DNA from: Aquamicrobium sp. LC103
GTDB lineage: Bacteria; Pseudomonadota; Alphaproteobacteria; Rhizobiales; Rhizobiaceae
Direction: 5' to 3'
DNA: 64,000 bases
Assembly (NCBI RefSeq): GCF_001014615.2
Contig: NZ_LBCQ02000003.1
Coordinates: 310,001-374,000 of the forward strand
The notes beneath the pieces are model-generated. The model had not been told where the DNA came from and ran no database searches. It saw nothing but the letters and a program-made list of their open reading frames with translations. The translations under genes and the position numbers were made by a program. Of this stretch, positions 45,259 through 57,480 are shown one piece after another. Numbering within the stretch: the first letter of the stretch is position 1; the number at the start of each line of letters is the position of its first letter.

Positions 45259-46179
45259 ATGGCGTCGTCGATCTTCCCGCTGGTGAGCGTCATCATTCCT
45301 CACCTGAACGAGCCCGAGGATTTGCGGCGCTGCCTCGCCGCGCTCTCGGCGCAGCGCAGCCCCGACATCCCCTTCGAGATCATCGTCGTCGACAACGGCT
45401 CGCGCGTATCGCCGGCCGATGTCTGCGGCGGGTTTCCCGGCGTCCGTCTCGAAAACGAACCCGTCCCCGGTCCGGGGCCGGCGCGCAATCGCGGCGCCGC
45501 GGTCGCCACGGCCGAAATCCTCGCCTTCATCGACGCGGACTGTGTCGCCTGTCCCGGCTGGGTTCGCGCCATCGTTCAGCGTCTCGCGCCCGGATCGGAC
45601 ATCGATTTCGCCGGCGGCGACATCCGCATCCTGCCGGCTTCGCCGGACCGTTTCACCGCCATTGAGGCCTATGAAAGCATCTTCAGCTATCGCGCGCAGA
45701 CCTATGTCGAGCGCTACGGCTTCGCCGCCACCGGAAACATGGCCGTCAGGGCGAGCGTGTTCCGCGCCGTCGGTCCGTTCGGCGGCATTTCGACGATGGA
45801 GGACACCGAATGGGGCCAGCGCGCGAGCGCACGCGGATACCGCATCGCCTATCTGCCGGAAGCGAGGGTCCTCACCCCTTCCTGCACCTCCTTCGGCGAA
45901 TTGAGGCGCAGATGGGACAGGCACATCGCCCATGAATTCCGTCACGTCGGCCGAAGGCCGGCCGCCCTCCTCAAATGGCTCGCCGCAAGCGCGGTGATGG
46001 CCGCCTCGCCCTTGGGCGAAGTGCCGAAGATCATGCGCTCCGACCGCGTTTCGGGCTGGCGTGAGCGCGGCCTCGCCCTCGCCTGCCTCACGCGCGTACG
46101 CCTCTATCGCGCCTGGCGGATGCTCGGCCTCGCCGTCCGCGACGATACGGCGGCGATGGTCGGCGCGTGGAACCGGTGA
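45259..46179 (+). CDS. Glycosyltransferase family 2
   Basis: 306 residues from the ATG at 45259; the frame is open 40 codons upstream, across the hairpins. GT-A motifs: VSVIIPHLNEPEDLRRCL, IIVVDNGSRV, GPGPARNRGAAVATAEILAF followed by IDADC, and TMEDTEWGQRASARG. It is followed by an intrinsic terminator at 46297. Transcribed divergently from the GMC oxidoreductase gene. Confidence 0.88.
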   Translation: MASSIFPLVSVIIPHLNEPEDLRRCLAALSAQRSPDIPFEIIVVDNGSRVSPADVCGGFPGVRLENEPVPGPGPARNRGAAVATAEILAFIDADCVACPGWVRAIVQRLAPGSDIDFAGGDIRILPASPDRFTAIEAYESIFSYRAQTYVERYGFAATGNMAVRASVFRAVGPFGGISTMEDTEWGQRASARGYRIAYLPEARVLTPSCTSFGELRRRWDRHIAHEFRHVGRRPAALLKWLAASAVMAASPLGEVPKIMRSDRVSGWRERGLALACLTRVRLYRAWRMLGLAVRDDTAAMVGAWNR

Positions 46180-46442
46180 GCGAGGAGCGAGGGAATACCC
46201 AATCCAGCTTAGCCTCAGCCTTTGGAACAGATAATCGAAGTATCTAGACCGAATTATCTAAAGACCGTCAAAACTTAAAATCGTATATTACATGATAATA
46301 CTGAATTACTTCAGTATTTTTATTTTGAATTGGAATAACGATTATAAATCATACAAATAACGGTCGGGATTCCAGCTCGATATTCAATCATCGACGAATC
46401 GGCAGCGGAGCTCGGCTCCGTTCGCGGGCGGGGACACCGTTT
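46180..46442. other. AT-rich upstream region of the ExoY-type gene
   Basis: 263 bp, clearly AT-rich between about 46230 and 46370, containing the terminator of the preceding gene and the promoter of the ExoY-type gene. In rhizobia the exoY and exoF promoters are bound by MucR, which prefers AT-rich DNA; this is the kind of region expected. No protein is encoded. Confidence 0.5.
46297..46325 (+). terminator. Intrinsic terminator after the GT2 gene
   Basis: AATACTGAA (46297-46305) and TTCAGTATT (46310-46318) form a perfect nine-pair stem with a TTAC loop, followed by a T-rich tail TTTATTTT. It would end transcription from the GT2 gene before the ExoY-type gene, making the latter independently expressed. 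Confidence 0.8.
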
Positions 46443-47120
46443 ATGTTCAAAGGCCTTTACGAACCCAACCTCGACATCGCGCTTCGAGAGCCGCGGCTGC
46501 GCCGTGTCGCCTCGCGCCCCGCCTATCTGGCGGCAAAGCGCGGGCTCGACCTGCTCGCGGTGTTCCTGCTTGCCCCCGTCGCCGTTCCGCTGGTCGGCGG
46601 GCTTGCCCTGCTCGTGCGCACGGACGGTGCCGGCGCCTTCTACGGCCAGCGCAGGATCGGGCGCGGCGGCAGGCTCTTCACCATGTGGAAGCTGCGCTCG
46701 ATGGTTCCCGACGCCGAGCGGCGGCTCGAGCAACATCTCGCCCGGGACCCGGCCGCGCGCGCCGAATGGGACGCCGACCAGAAGCTGAAGGACGATCCGC
46801 GGATTACCCGCGTCGGGCGCCTGTTGCGCAAATATTCGCTCGACGAGTTGCCGCAACTCTGGAACGTCTTCACCGGCGACATGAGCCTCGTCGGCCCTCG
46901 CCCCATGTTCGCCGAGCAGCGCGCGCTCTACCCCGGCACCGCCTATTACGAGCTGCGCCCGGGCATGACGGGGCTCTGGCAGATCAGCGACCGCAACGGC
47001 TGCACCTTCGCCGAGCGCGCCAAGCACGACACGCGCTATGCGGACATCATGTCCTTCGCGACCGATCTGAGAATCCTGGCGATGACGCCTCTGGTGGTGT
47101 TCCGCGGAACCGGCCTCTGA
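46443..47120 (+). CDS. ExoY-type undecaprenyl-phosphate sugar-1-phosphate transferase
   Basis: 225 residues. One N-terminal membrane segment (about 33-56) precedes a bacterial sugar transferase domain with FTMWKLRSMVPDAE, the KLKDDPRITRVGRLLRKYSL block, DELPQLWNVFTGDMSLVGPR and PGMTGLWQISDR. The small size, lacking the long multi-membrane N-terminus of WbaP, is that of ExoY. It starts repeat-unit synthesis by loading the first sugar-1-phosphate on the lipid carrier. It has its own promoter region and a strong terminator behind it. Confidence 0.9.
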   Translation: MFKGLYEPNLDIALREPRLRRVASRPAYLAAKRGLDLLAVFLLAPVAVPLVGGLALLVRTDGAGAFYGQRRIGRGGRLFTMWKLRSMVPDAERRLEQHLARDPAARAEWDADQKLKDDPRITRVGRLLRKYSLDELPQLWNVFTGDMSLVGPRPMFAEQRALYPGTAYYELRPGMTGLWQISDRNGCTFAERAKHDTRYADIMSFATDLRILAMTPLVVFRGTGL

Positions 47121-47174
47121 ACAAGAGCCTCCTGCATCAGGCAACATTGCAGGCAACGAGGCACCACTAAGACG

Positions 47175-47215
47175 GTCGGGCGCGCGATGATCTCGCGCGC
47201 CCGACTGCTTTCGTC
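47175..47215 (+). terminator. Strong GC-rich terminator after the ExoY-type gene
   Basis: GTCGGGCGCGCGA (47175-47187) and TCGCGCGCCCGAC (47193-47205) form a perfect 13-pair stem with a TGATC loop, followed by TGCTTTCGTCCTCTT. It lies between convergent genes and may work in both directions. Confidence 0.8.
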
Positions 47216-47307
47216 CTCTTCCGCGGCAAAACCCGACGGCCGCGATCCGGTTCTCATAACGCTACGGACCGGAACTGCCGGCAATCCACCAGCCGGAAAT
47301 TGCCTCT

Positions 47308-48102
47308 CTAGCTGAAGCCCCTCTGGGAATAGGACGTGATGGGGAACAGATCATTTATCTTATAGGCCACTTCGGTTCTGTTGGTGGCCTTGAGCTTTTT
47401 CATGATGTTCCGGATATGCACTTTGACCGTGCTCTCGCGCAGATTGAGTTCATAGGCGATGATCTTGTTCGCCTTTCCGCGTCTGAGCGCCTCGACCACC
47501 TCCGCCTGCCTGGCCGTAAACAGTCCGGCCATCGGCTTCGGCGCCTCCATTCCCGAAGCGAGCATCTGGCGCATGGCCATGACGCTGCTTGCCGGAACGA
47601 AGATGCCGCCCGCCAGCGCGAGGTCGATCGCCTCGATGCACACGTCGATGCCGACGGACGAAGGTATGTAGCCCTTCACCCCGAACTCGAGCGCATTGAG
47701 GATCTGAGCGAGGTCGTCCGTGTCGGCCAGTATGACGACCGGCACGGAACCGAAGGAGGAAACGAGCTTCCTTATCTCGTCGCTCACGCCGGCTTCGGTC
47801 ACTTTATGCCCACCGATATTGAAGAGAACCGCCGACGGCGGATTGCCCTCCCTGGACTTGGCGGTCCACTCATCGAGCGAGCCGACAGGCAGCACGGTCA
47901 TCCCCGCCCGATGCGCGGCGATGCTGCGTGCGAAGCACTCCCGATCGAGAGCGCGGCTGTCGATCATCACGATCGAACGCTGGTTATGCGAAGGTTCGAC
48001 TGACGCAAACATCTCGTCATCGGAAATCGCAGCCCCCAACGCCCCGGCAGGCACTATATTTCTAGGCACGTGTATTTCATTCACAGATGTTGCAGAACTC
48101 AT
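47308..48102 (-). CDS. LuxR-family regulator with a receiver-like domain lacking the phospho-acceptor Asp
   Basis: 264 residues from the ATG at 48102, which has GGGGAG six bases upstream (an ATG at 48123 is also in frame). The N-terminal domain has the receiver pattern, but the position expected to hold the phosphorylated Asp reads VLFNIGG, so it is Asn. The C-terminus is a LuxR/FixJ helix-turn-helix: FTARQAEVVEALRRGKANKI and RESTVKVHIRNIMKKLKATN. It adjoins the ExoY-type gene and resembles the regulator at 7129-7878. A phosphorylation-independent regulator of exopolysaccharide genes is likely but inferred. Confidence 0.82.
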   Translation of the reverse strand: MSSATSVNEIHVPRNIVPAGALGAAISDDEMFASVEPSHNQRSIVMIDSRALDRECFARSIAAHRAGMTVLPVGSLDEWTAKSREGNPPSAVLFNIGGHKVTEAGVSDEIRKLVSSFGSVPVVILADTDDLAQILNALEFGVKGYIPSSVGIDVCIEAIDLALAGGIFVPASSVMAMRQMLASGMEAPKPMAGLFTARQAEVVEALRRGKANKIIAYELNLRESTVKVHIRNIMKKLKATNRTEVAYKINDLFPITSYSQRGFS

Positions 48103-49018
48103 AATACTCTCCCCGCTATGCACTTGCGCAGCAATTCATCGAGGTCGCTTTCACTGCACGCGATGCATTTCACAGTTTTACTTTCGCCATCAAACCCAAA
48201 ACGCGCTCTGGCTCGCTTACCCGGACTACCCCCTAACGAACAAACCGTGTGGAGCGATACCTTTTGATGGCTGAGTGCAGGGGTATGAAAGTTCCCCGCA
48301 CAGGTAGAAACCTACACCTGCTTTTTACGGGAAATACTAATCTGGATTAATATGATTTCCACAATTCGACTTTCATCGTTCAAATCGAGTTTTTCAATAC
48401 AAACATTTAACGAGCTAAATTTCTAGCTAACTCACGAATTTCGCGTTTAACGTAATATTAGTCTATGTAATCCAGCATTAACTAAGCAAAACAAGTGAAC
48501 GCAGCCGATCAGCTCTACGACCTCCGGGAGTATAGCCTTACTCCAAAATAGGTAGGCGCTACTCCTTTCGCGCAACCAGCCAGGTAAGTCGGGAATCCGG
48601 AATGCCGATCCGTCTCGTTTTTCTGCCCTTTTGAGCAGCCTCCATCCGAAGATCATCGTCCAAACGGGCGTATGGCCAGACCGCGCTCACCTTGAGATTG
48701 TATTTCGGGAACGGATGTGACCTTTGCGAATTATTCAAACTGCACTGTCGAAGTTCACATGCGGCGTATCGGAAACTGCCGGATGTCCCGGCTCCTTTCG
48801 AGGGGAAAGGCAAATGAATTCAGTCGAAGACAAAGCGAAACGCCGCTTCCTGACATGAGAAGGCCTTTGCCGCCGGAACGGGTCCTCGGCGCGGGCGTCG
48901 ATTGCGCCCGCCGTCCGATAGCGTGGCGGACGGCGCGAACGGCAGCGTTTTGATGCGGAAATTGTCGAGCAATGGAGAAGATACAGGCGTGATATGAAAT
49001 CAGACAAAGGACGGGGGC
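48103..49018. other. Gene-poor region of about 900 bp between two regulator genes
   Basis: No convincing gene. The centre (about 48320-48500) is AT-rich. Short open frames on the minus strand (for example 48447-48656 and 48559-48813) have no recognisable motif or ribosome-binding site. A hairpin near 48301-48320 (GTAG-AAAC-CTAC core) followed by CTTTTTA looks like a plus-strand terminator with no gene in front of it. The region carries the promoter of the LuxR gene and that of the Crp/Fnr gene. Confidence 0.45.
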
Positions 49019-49762
49019 ATGTCCTCGCATAAACCGGCTGCGCCTGATGCGCTTACTCAGAAACTCGGAACCTTTTTGGCGCTCGGCCGGGAAGAGCTGG
49101 CGATGCTGGACGAGCTCCAGGGGCCGCGAACCTACATCCCGGCGGGCAAGGAGGTGGTTTATCAAGGCCAGCACGGCCACGCCGCCTATGTCCTGCGCGA
49201 GGGATGGGCGTGCTCCTACAAGCGCCTGATCGACGGCTCCAGGCAGATCATCGACATCGGCGTGCCGGGCGATTTCCTCGGCCTGCGCAGCCTGCTCCTG
49301 CGCACCTCGGACCAGAGCTTCGTGACGCTGACCGACGTCGAGGTGCGAAGGGTGGTCACCAGCAAGCTTTGGGATGCGTTCCGCAAGACGCCGCGCCTGG
49401 CCGGCGCGCTGCTGTGGGCCGTGTCGCGCGACGAGGCGATGGTGGTCGAGCATCTGGTCAGCATCGGCCGCCGCGACGCGCTCGCCCGCACCGCCCATTT
49501 CCTGCTCGAGCTCGGCGCGCGCATGCGCCTCGTCGGGCGCGGCTCGCACGACAGCTACGAATGCCCGCTGTCGCAGAGCATGCTCGCCGACGCGCTCGGC
49601 ATGACCGCGATACACCTCAACCGCGTCCTGCGCCAGCTTCGCGAATCGAACCTGCTCGTCTTCCGCGAGGGCGTCGTCCGCTTCATCGACAGGGAGAAGC
49701 TCGCCGACATGATCGGCTTCGACCTGTCCTATCTCGACCAGGGCGGGCCGGTGCTCGATTGA
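49019..49762 (+). CDS. Crp/Fnr-family transcriptional regulator
   Basis: 247 residues. A cyclic-nucleotide-binding-type beta barrel (about 20-130, with TYIPAGKEVVYQGQHGHAAY and IGVPGDFLGLRSLL) is followed by a Crp-type helix-turn-helix (about 170-225, SQSMLADALGMTAIHLNRVL). The N-terminus lacks the cysteine group of oxygen-sensing FNR, so it is not an iron-sulfur sensor; the ligand is unknown. It converges with metH. Rhizobial genomes hold many such regulators, so no target can be assigned. Confidence 0.9.
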   Translation: MSSHKPAAPDALTQKLGTFLALGREELAMLDELQGPRTYIPAGKEVVYQGQHGHAAYVLREGWACSYKRLIDGSRQIIDIGVPGDFLGLRSLLLRTSDQSFVTLTDVEVRRVVTSKLWDAFRKTPRLAGALLWAVSRDEAMVVEHLVSIGRRDALARTAHFLLELGARMRLVGRGSHDSYECPLSQSMLADALGMTAIHLNRVLRQLRESNLLVFREGVVRFIDREKLADMIGFDLSYLDQGGPVLD

Positions 49763-49771
49763 GGCCGGAAG

Positions 49772-53566
<3,795 letters not shown>

Positions 53567-53598
53567 GATCCATACCTGCGACGACACAGGCATAAGTC

Positions 53599-53618
53599 AC
53601 ATAAAGATATCTTTATGT
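53599..53618. promoter_or_regulatory. Palindromic candidate operator in front of metH
   Basis: ACATAAAGATATCTTTATGT is a perfect 20-bp palindrome 32 bases upstream of the metH ATG. ArsR-family regulators that sense S-adenosylhomocysteine or methionine (SahR/SamR type) are known to control metH in proteobacteria through such palindromes. Which protein binds here is inference; no SAM riboswitch is evident. Confidence 0.6.
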
Positions 53619-53764
53619 CAACATGCGGAGACGGGTTTCTGAATGGAGATCAATTCGGGGAACGCCACCAAAAAGCGGGGAGCACGCGTAAGGTGAAAAG
53701 GTGAACCTCCTCCGCCTCCTTTCTTCCTACCGCACCGCCAGCGGTTCTCCGTCTGATTCGCCTC

Positions 53765-53965
53765 TTTCCCTCCGGGGCCCTCCACCATGCTTCGCAGGGT
53801 CTCCCGCTTCGCAGCAGGGCTATCGCATATGGGTGCGATACACGCCCTCCACCGCCTTCGGCGGTCCCCCTCCCCCGTAAGCGGGGGAGGAACCACGATG
53901 CGGCCGTCCGCGACATCGGCTCCTCCCCTGCGACGCGGGGGATAGAGCGACGGCGACAGTGCGGA
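53765..53965. repeat. GC-rich mosaic repeat, copy 4
   Basis: Contains CCACCATGCTTCGCAGGG, CCTCCACCGCCTTCGGCGG, the hairpin CTCCCCCGTAAGCGGGGGAG, a GATGCGGCCGTCCGCGACAT core (reverse orientation relative to copy 1) and CTCCTCCCCTGCGACGCGGG. It lies downstream of cobF and upstream of metH. Confidence 0.75.
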
Positions 53966-53975
53966 GGGCGCCCGC

Positions 53976-54725
53976 CTACCCCTTCCTCAACAGACAGATG
54001 TCCATGATCCAGCCCTTTTCGGCCCGCTTCTCGCGCCGGAGGCGGCGGATGTCCTCGCCGACCTCGCTCAGCCGGCCGGCGACGATCGTCTCGTCGGGAG
54101 TGCCGAGATAGGCGCCCCAGAACACGTCCGGATCGCCTTCCACATTGGTGAACGCCCCTTCCCCGTCGAGCATCACCGCGACGCTGCCCGCGCCTTGCGG
54201 CCAGCCTTCCGACAGTTTCCGCCCGGTCGTGATGACGACCGGCTCGCCGATGTTGTTGAGCACCGTGCCGTGCGCGGCCGTCAGCGCCTGCACGCTGGTG
54301 ATGCCGGGCACCACCTCGCGCTCGAGCCGCAGCCGCCCGATCGCCTCGACGCGGTCGAGGATGCGCAGCGTGCTGTCGTAGAGCGAGGGATCGCCCCAGA
54401 CCAGGAAAGCGCCGACCTGCGTCTCGTCCAGTTCCTCCGCCAGCAGCCGATCGTAGATCGCCGCGAGCGCGCCGTGCCATTCGTCCACGCCGGCGCGGTA
54501 GCCGGCGGCGGCGCTACGCCGCGGCACCTCGAATTCGACGAGACGGAAATCCTTCTCGATGTAGCGTTCGCAGATCTCGCGCCGCAGCGCGGCGAGATCC
54601 TCCTTCTCGTCGCCCTTGTTGGGAATGAAGAGCACGTCCGCGCGGTTGAGCGCCCCGACCGCCTGGATCGTCAAATGTTCGGGATTGCCCGCGCCGATGC
54701 CGATCACCAGAACCTGCCGTCTCAT
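53976..54725 (-). CDS. cobF: Precorrin-6A synthase (deacetylating)
   Basis: 249 residues. In aerobic cobalamin synthesis, CobF methylates precorrin-5 at C-1 with S-adenosylmethionine and releases the acetyl group to give precorrin-6A. The N-terminus VLVIGIGAGNPEHLTIQAV is the CobF form of the tetrapyrrole methylase SAM-binding start; GAFLVWGDPSLYDSTLRILD and EVVPGITSVQALTAAHGTVL are further family blocks. Other cob genes are absent nearby, so it stands alone next to the B12-dependent metH. It shows that the organism uses the oxygen-dependent pathway. Confidence 0.93.
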   Translation of the reverse strand: MRRQVLVIGIGAGNPEHLTIQAVGALNRADVLFIPNKGDEKEDLAALRREICERYIEKDFRLVEFEVPRRSAAAGYRAGVDEWHGALAAIYDRLLAEELDETQVGAFLVWGDPSLYDSTLRILDRVEAIGRLRLEREVVPGITSVQALTAAHGTVLNNIGEPVVITTGRKLSEGWPQGAGSVAVMLDGEGAFTNVEGDPDVFWGAYLGTPDETIVAGRLSEVGEDIRRLRREKRAEKGWIMDICLLRKG

Positions 54726-54953
54726 GTCCGCGCCTTCCCTGTTGAAACCCAGCGCCTCACTTACAGCCGCGCCGGACCAAGCTCAATTCGTGCGAACCCC
54801 ATTTCGCCCGCATCGCCCGCCACGCCTCGCGTAAACCCTACTGACAAAGAGGGATATTTTTTGCGCGACCTGGCGTTTAGGAAATGCCATGCTCCGAAAA
54901 CGCATCGAAAATCGTGTTCAACAGAGCTTCACGAACCGCAAGGAACCCGACCG

Positions 54954-55868
54954 ATGAATTCTCCCCGCAAGACTTTCGCAATTGCCGCCCTCGCCCTGGG
55001 CCTCACCACCGCCGCGGCAAGCGCGCAGGTCGTCGTCTCGTCCAAGATCGACACCGAGGGCGGCGTGCTCGGCAACATCATCCTCGCCGTGCTCAACGCC
55101 AACGACATCGCCACCACCGACCGCATCCAGCTCGGCGGCACCCCGGTCGTGCGTCAGGCGATCACCGCCGGCGAGATCGACATCTATCCCGAATATACGG
55201 GCAACGCCGCCTTCTTCTTCGAGAAGGCCGACGATCCGCTGTGGAAGGACGCCGCGAAAGCCTATGAGGAAGCCAAGAAGCTCGACTACGACGCCAACAA
55301 GATCGTCTGGCTGACGCCCTCGCCGGCCAACAACACCTGGGCGATCGCGCTGCGCAAGGACGTCGCCGAGCCGAACAACCTCGCCAGCCTCACCGATTTC
55401 GGCAAATACGTGGCCGACGGCGGCGAGGTCGTGCTTGCGGCATCCTCCGAATTCGTCAACTCCGCCGCCGCCCTGCCCGCCTTCCAGACCACCTACGGCT
55501 TCACGCTGAAGCCCGAACAGCTCATCACCCTTTCAGGCGGCGACACGGCGGCGACCATCGCGGCGGCGGCCAACCAGACCAACGGCGCCAATGCCGCCAT
55601 GGTCTACGGCACCGACGGCGGCATCGCGCCCTCCGGCCTCGTCGTGCTCGAGGACGACAAGGGCGTGCAGCCGGTCTACCAGCCGGCGCCGATCATCCGC
55701 GAAGCCGTGCTCAAGGAAAATCCGCGGATCGAGGAACTGCTCAAGCCGGTCTTCGAGAAGCTCGACCTCGTCACGCTCCAGGAGCTCAACGGCCGCGTGC
55801 AGGTCGGCGGCGAGCCCGCCAAGGCCGTGGCCGAGGATTTCCTGAAGCAGAACGGCTTCCTGAACTGA
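54954..55868 (+). CDS. Osmoprotectant (glycine betaine/choline) ABC transporter substrate-binding protein
   Basis: 304 residues. Signal peptide about 1-24 (FAIAALALGLTTAAASAQ), then an OpuAC/QAT-type binding domain with IVVSSK-like VVVSSKIDTEGGVLG, ITAGEIDIYPEYTGNAAFFF and VYGTDGGIAPSGLVVLEDDK. It resembles the OsmF/YehZ-type periplasmic proteins. The ATG has AAGGA nine bases upstream. The partner permease gene begins 445 bp later, beyond a mosaic repeat that may lower downstream expression so that binding protein is in excess. Confidence 0.9.
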   Translation: MNSPRKTFAIAALALGLTTAAASAQVVVSSKIDTEGGVLGNIILAVLNANDIATTDRIQLGGTPVVRQAITAGEIDIYPEYTGNAAFFFEKADDPLWKDAAKAYEEAKKLDYDANKIVWLTPSPANNTWAIALRKDVAEPNNLASLTDFGKYVADGGEVVLAASSEFVNSAAALPAFQTTYGFTLKPEQLITLSGGDTAATIAAAANQTNGANAAMVYGTDGGIAPSGLVVLEDDKGVQPVYQPAPIIREAVLKENPRIEELLKPVFEKLDLVTLQELNGRVQVGGEPAKAVAEDFLKQNGFLN

Positions 55869-56313
55869 CGCTTTCGGAGAGTCCTTCCTTGGCGCTCCTT
55901 GCCACCGCTCTCCGGTCCGCCTTGCCCTCGGCGAAAGGCAGCCGTCGTCCGCCGAAGCAGGCGGAACGGTCGCCTTGTCATTCCTTCTGCGGCGGTCGGC
56001 CGACGCGGAGTTGGGAGTTGATCTCCTCATCGGGGAGTGGAACCGCCCCCTCCACCATGCTTCGCATGGCCCCGCTCCTCCGCTTCGCAGGGGAGGAACC
56101 GACATCGCGGCCGGCCGCCCCCTGGTTCCTCCTCCGTTTACGGGGGGTCCGAAGGACGCCCGAAAGGCCGGAGGGGGCGAATGAGGCCCCCGGAGGCGGT
56201 GGAGGGAACATCGGCCTAAGCTCCGCCTTCGAGAAAATTGCGGGAAACCGCGGGCCTCGGCGAACCGGACATTGCAAATCCCCAAACACCACCGACACTC
56301 CCGGAAGCCCCGC
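55869..56313. other. 445-bp gap inside the osmoprotectant transporter operon
   Basis: No gene. About 180 bp (56038-56215) are a mosaic repeat with strong stem-loops. The gap separates the binding-protein gene from the three membrane and ATPase genes, which otherwise overlap one another. Confidence 0.5.
56038..56215. repeat. GC-rich mosaic repeat, copy 5
   Basis: Contains CCACCATGCTTCGCATGG (a perfect-stem palindrome at its ends), CTTCGCAGGGGAGGAACC, a CATCGCGGCCGGCCG core, CCTCCTCCGTTTACGGGGGG and GGCCGGAGGGGGCG, ending with GGAGGCGGTGGAGGGA. The order of blocks matches copies 1 and 3. Confidence 0.75.
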
Positions 56314-57480
56314 ATGAGCTTCCGTCCGGACAAGCTCGGCGTGGTCATCGCGGCGATCGCGGCCTATGCCTCGCTCGCCGTGCCCTTCGCGACCTTCCGG
56401 GCGAACCGCATCGTCCAGGGCGAGGCGCAGGCGATCGCCGCCGCGCTTCCGGGCTGGGCGGCCGCGCTGCTCTTCGCGGTGATAGCCGCGGCGATCGTCG
56501 TCGCGCTCCTGCGCAATTCCGCCTGGCTGCGTCTTGCCGCCGGCCTCGCGGCGCTCACCGTCCTCGCCCTCCTGATCGGCCTTGCCGCCGATCACCTCAC
56601 GCCTCCGGAAAACACCTACGCCCGGGTCTCGCCGGCTTCCGGCTTCTGGCTGCTGGTCTTCGCCTTCGCGCTGCTTGCCACCGACGCCTTCACCAGGCTG
56701 CGGCTCGCGCCGCTGGCGCGCATCGCGGCGCTGGTGATGGCCGCCTTCTGCCTGGGGCTGATCCTGCGTTCAGGCGCCTGGGACGGCCTGTCGATCCTCA
56801 AGGAATACGCCAACCGCGCCGATTCCTTCTGGAGCGAGGCGGCGCGGCACATGACGCTGGCGCTCGGCTCGCTCGCGGCCGCCGTCGTCGCCGGCATTCC
56901 GCTCGGCCTCCTCTGCCACCGCGTTCCGCGCGTGCGCGCGGCGATCCTCAACGTGCTCAACATCGTCCAGACCATCCCGTCGATCGCGCTCTTCGGCATT
57001 TTGATCGCGCCGCTCGCCTGGATCGCGGCCAATGTTCCGGGCGCGGCGGCCCTCGGCATACGCGGCATCGGCGTCGCGCCGGCCTTCGTCGCGCTGTTCC
57101 TCTATTCGCTGCTGCCGGTGGTCGCCAACACGGTCGTCGGCCTTGCCGGCGTCCCGCGCGAGGCCAATGACGCGGCTCGCGGCATGGGCATGACCGGCTG
57201 GCAGCGCCTTTTCAGCATCGAATTCCCGCTTGCCTTTCCCGTCATCCTCACCGGCATCCGCATCGTGCTCGTCCAGAATATCGGCCTTGCCACCATCGCC
57301 GCCCTCATCGGCGGCGGCGGCTTCGGTGTCTTCGTCTTCCAGGGCATCGGCCAGACGGCGATGGATCTCGTGCTCCTCGGCGCGGTGCCGACCGTCGCGC
57401 TCGCCTTCGCCGCCGCCGTCATCCTTGACGCCATCATCGAAATGACCGCCACCGAACGCACGGAGGTCCGCACCGCATGA
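56314..57480 (+). CDS. Osmoprotectant ABC transporter permease with an N-terminal membrane extension
   Basis: 388 residues from the ATG at 56314. The C-terminal 210 residues are a binding-protein-dependent permease domain with the EAA loop DAARGMGMTGWQRLFSIEFP and NIGLATIAALIGGGGFG. The first about 170 residues add roughly five extra membrane segments, as in YehY/OsmY-type permeases. It overlaps the ATPase gene by four bases (ATGA). Confidence 0.9.
   Translation: MSFRPDKLGVVIAAIAAYASLAVPFATFRANRIVQGEAQAIAAALPGWAAALLFAVIAAAIVVALLRNSAWLRLAAGLAALTVLALLIGLAADHLTPPENTYARVSPASGFWLLVFAFALLATDAFTRLRLAPLARIAALVMAAFCLGLILRSGAWDGLSILKEYANRADSFWSEAARHMTLALGSLAAAVVAGIPLGLLCHRVPRVRAAILNVLNIVQTIPSIALFGILIAPLAWIAANVPGAAALGIRGIGVAPAFVALFLYSLLPVVANTVVGLAGVPREANDAARGMGMTGWQRLFSIEFPLAFPVILTGIRIVLVQNIGLATIAALIGGGGFGVFVFQGIGQTAMDLVLLGAVPTVALAFAAAVILDAIIEMTATERTEVRTA

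Larger units (their letters stand above)
53567..53975. other. 409-bp gap between metH and cobF
   Basis: Holds the metH promoter with its palindrome (53599-53618) and then a mosaic repeat from about 53765 to 53965. No gene is seen. Confidence 0.5.

Noticed and set aside
48447-48813. Short minus-strand open frames in the gap before the Crp/Fnr gene
   Set aside because: No recognisable motif, no ribosome-binding site, and composition unlike neighbouring genes.
53567-53640. SAM or cobalamin riboswitch in front of metH
   Set aside because: The leader is short and contains only a simple palindrome; no B12-box or SAM-II-like pattern was seen.
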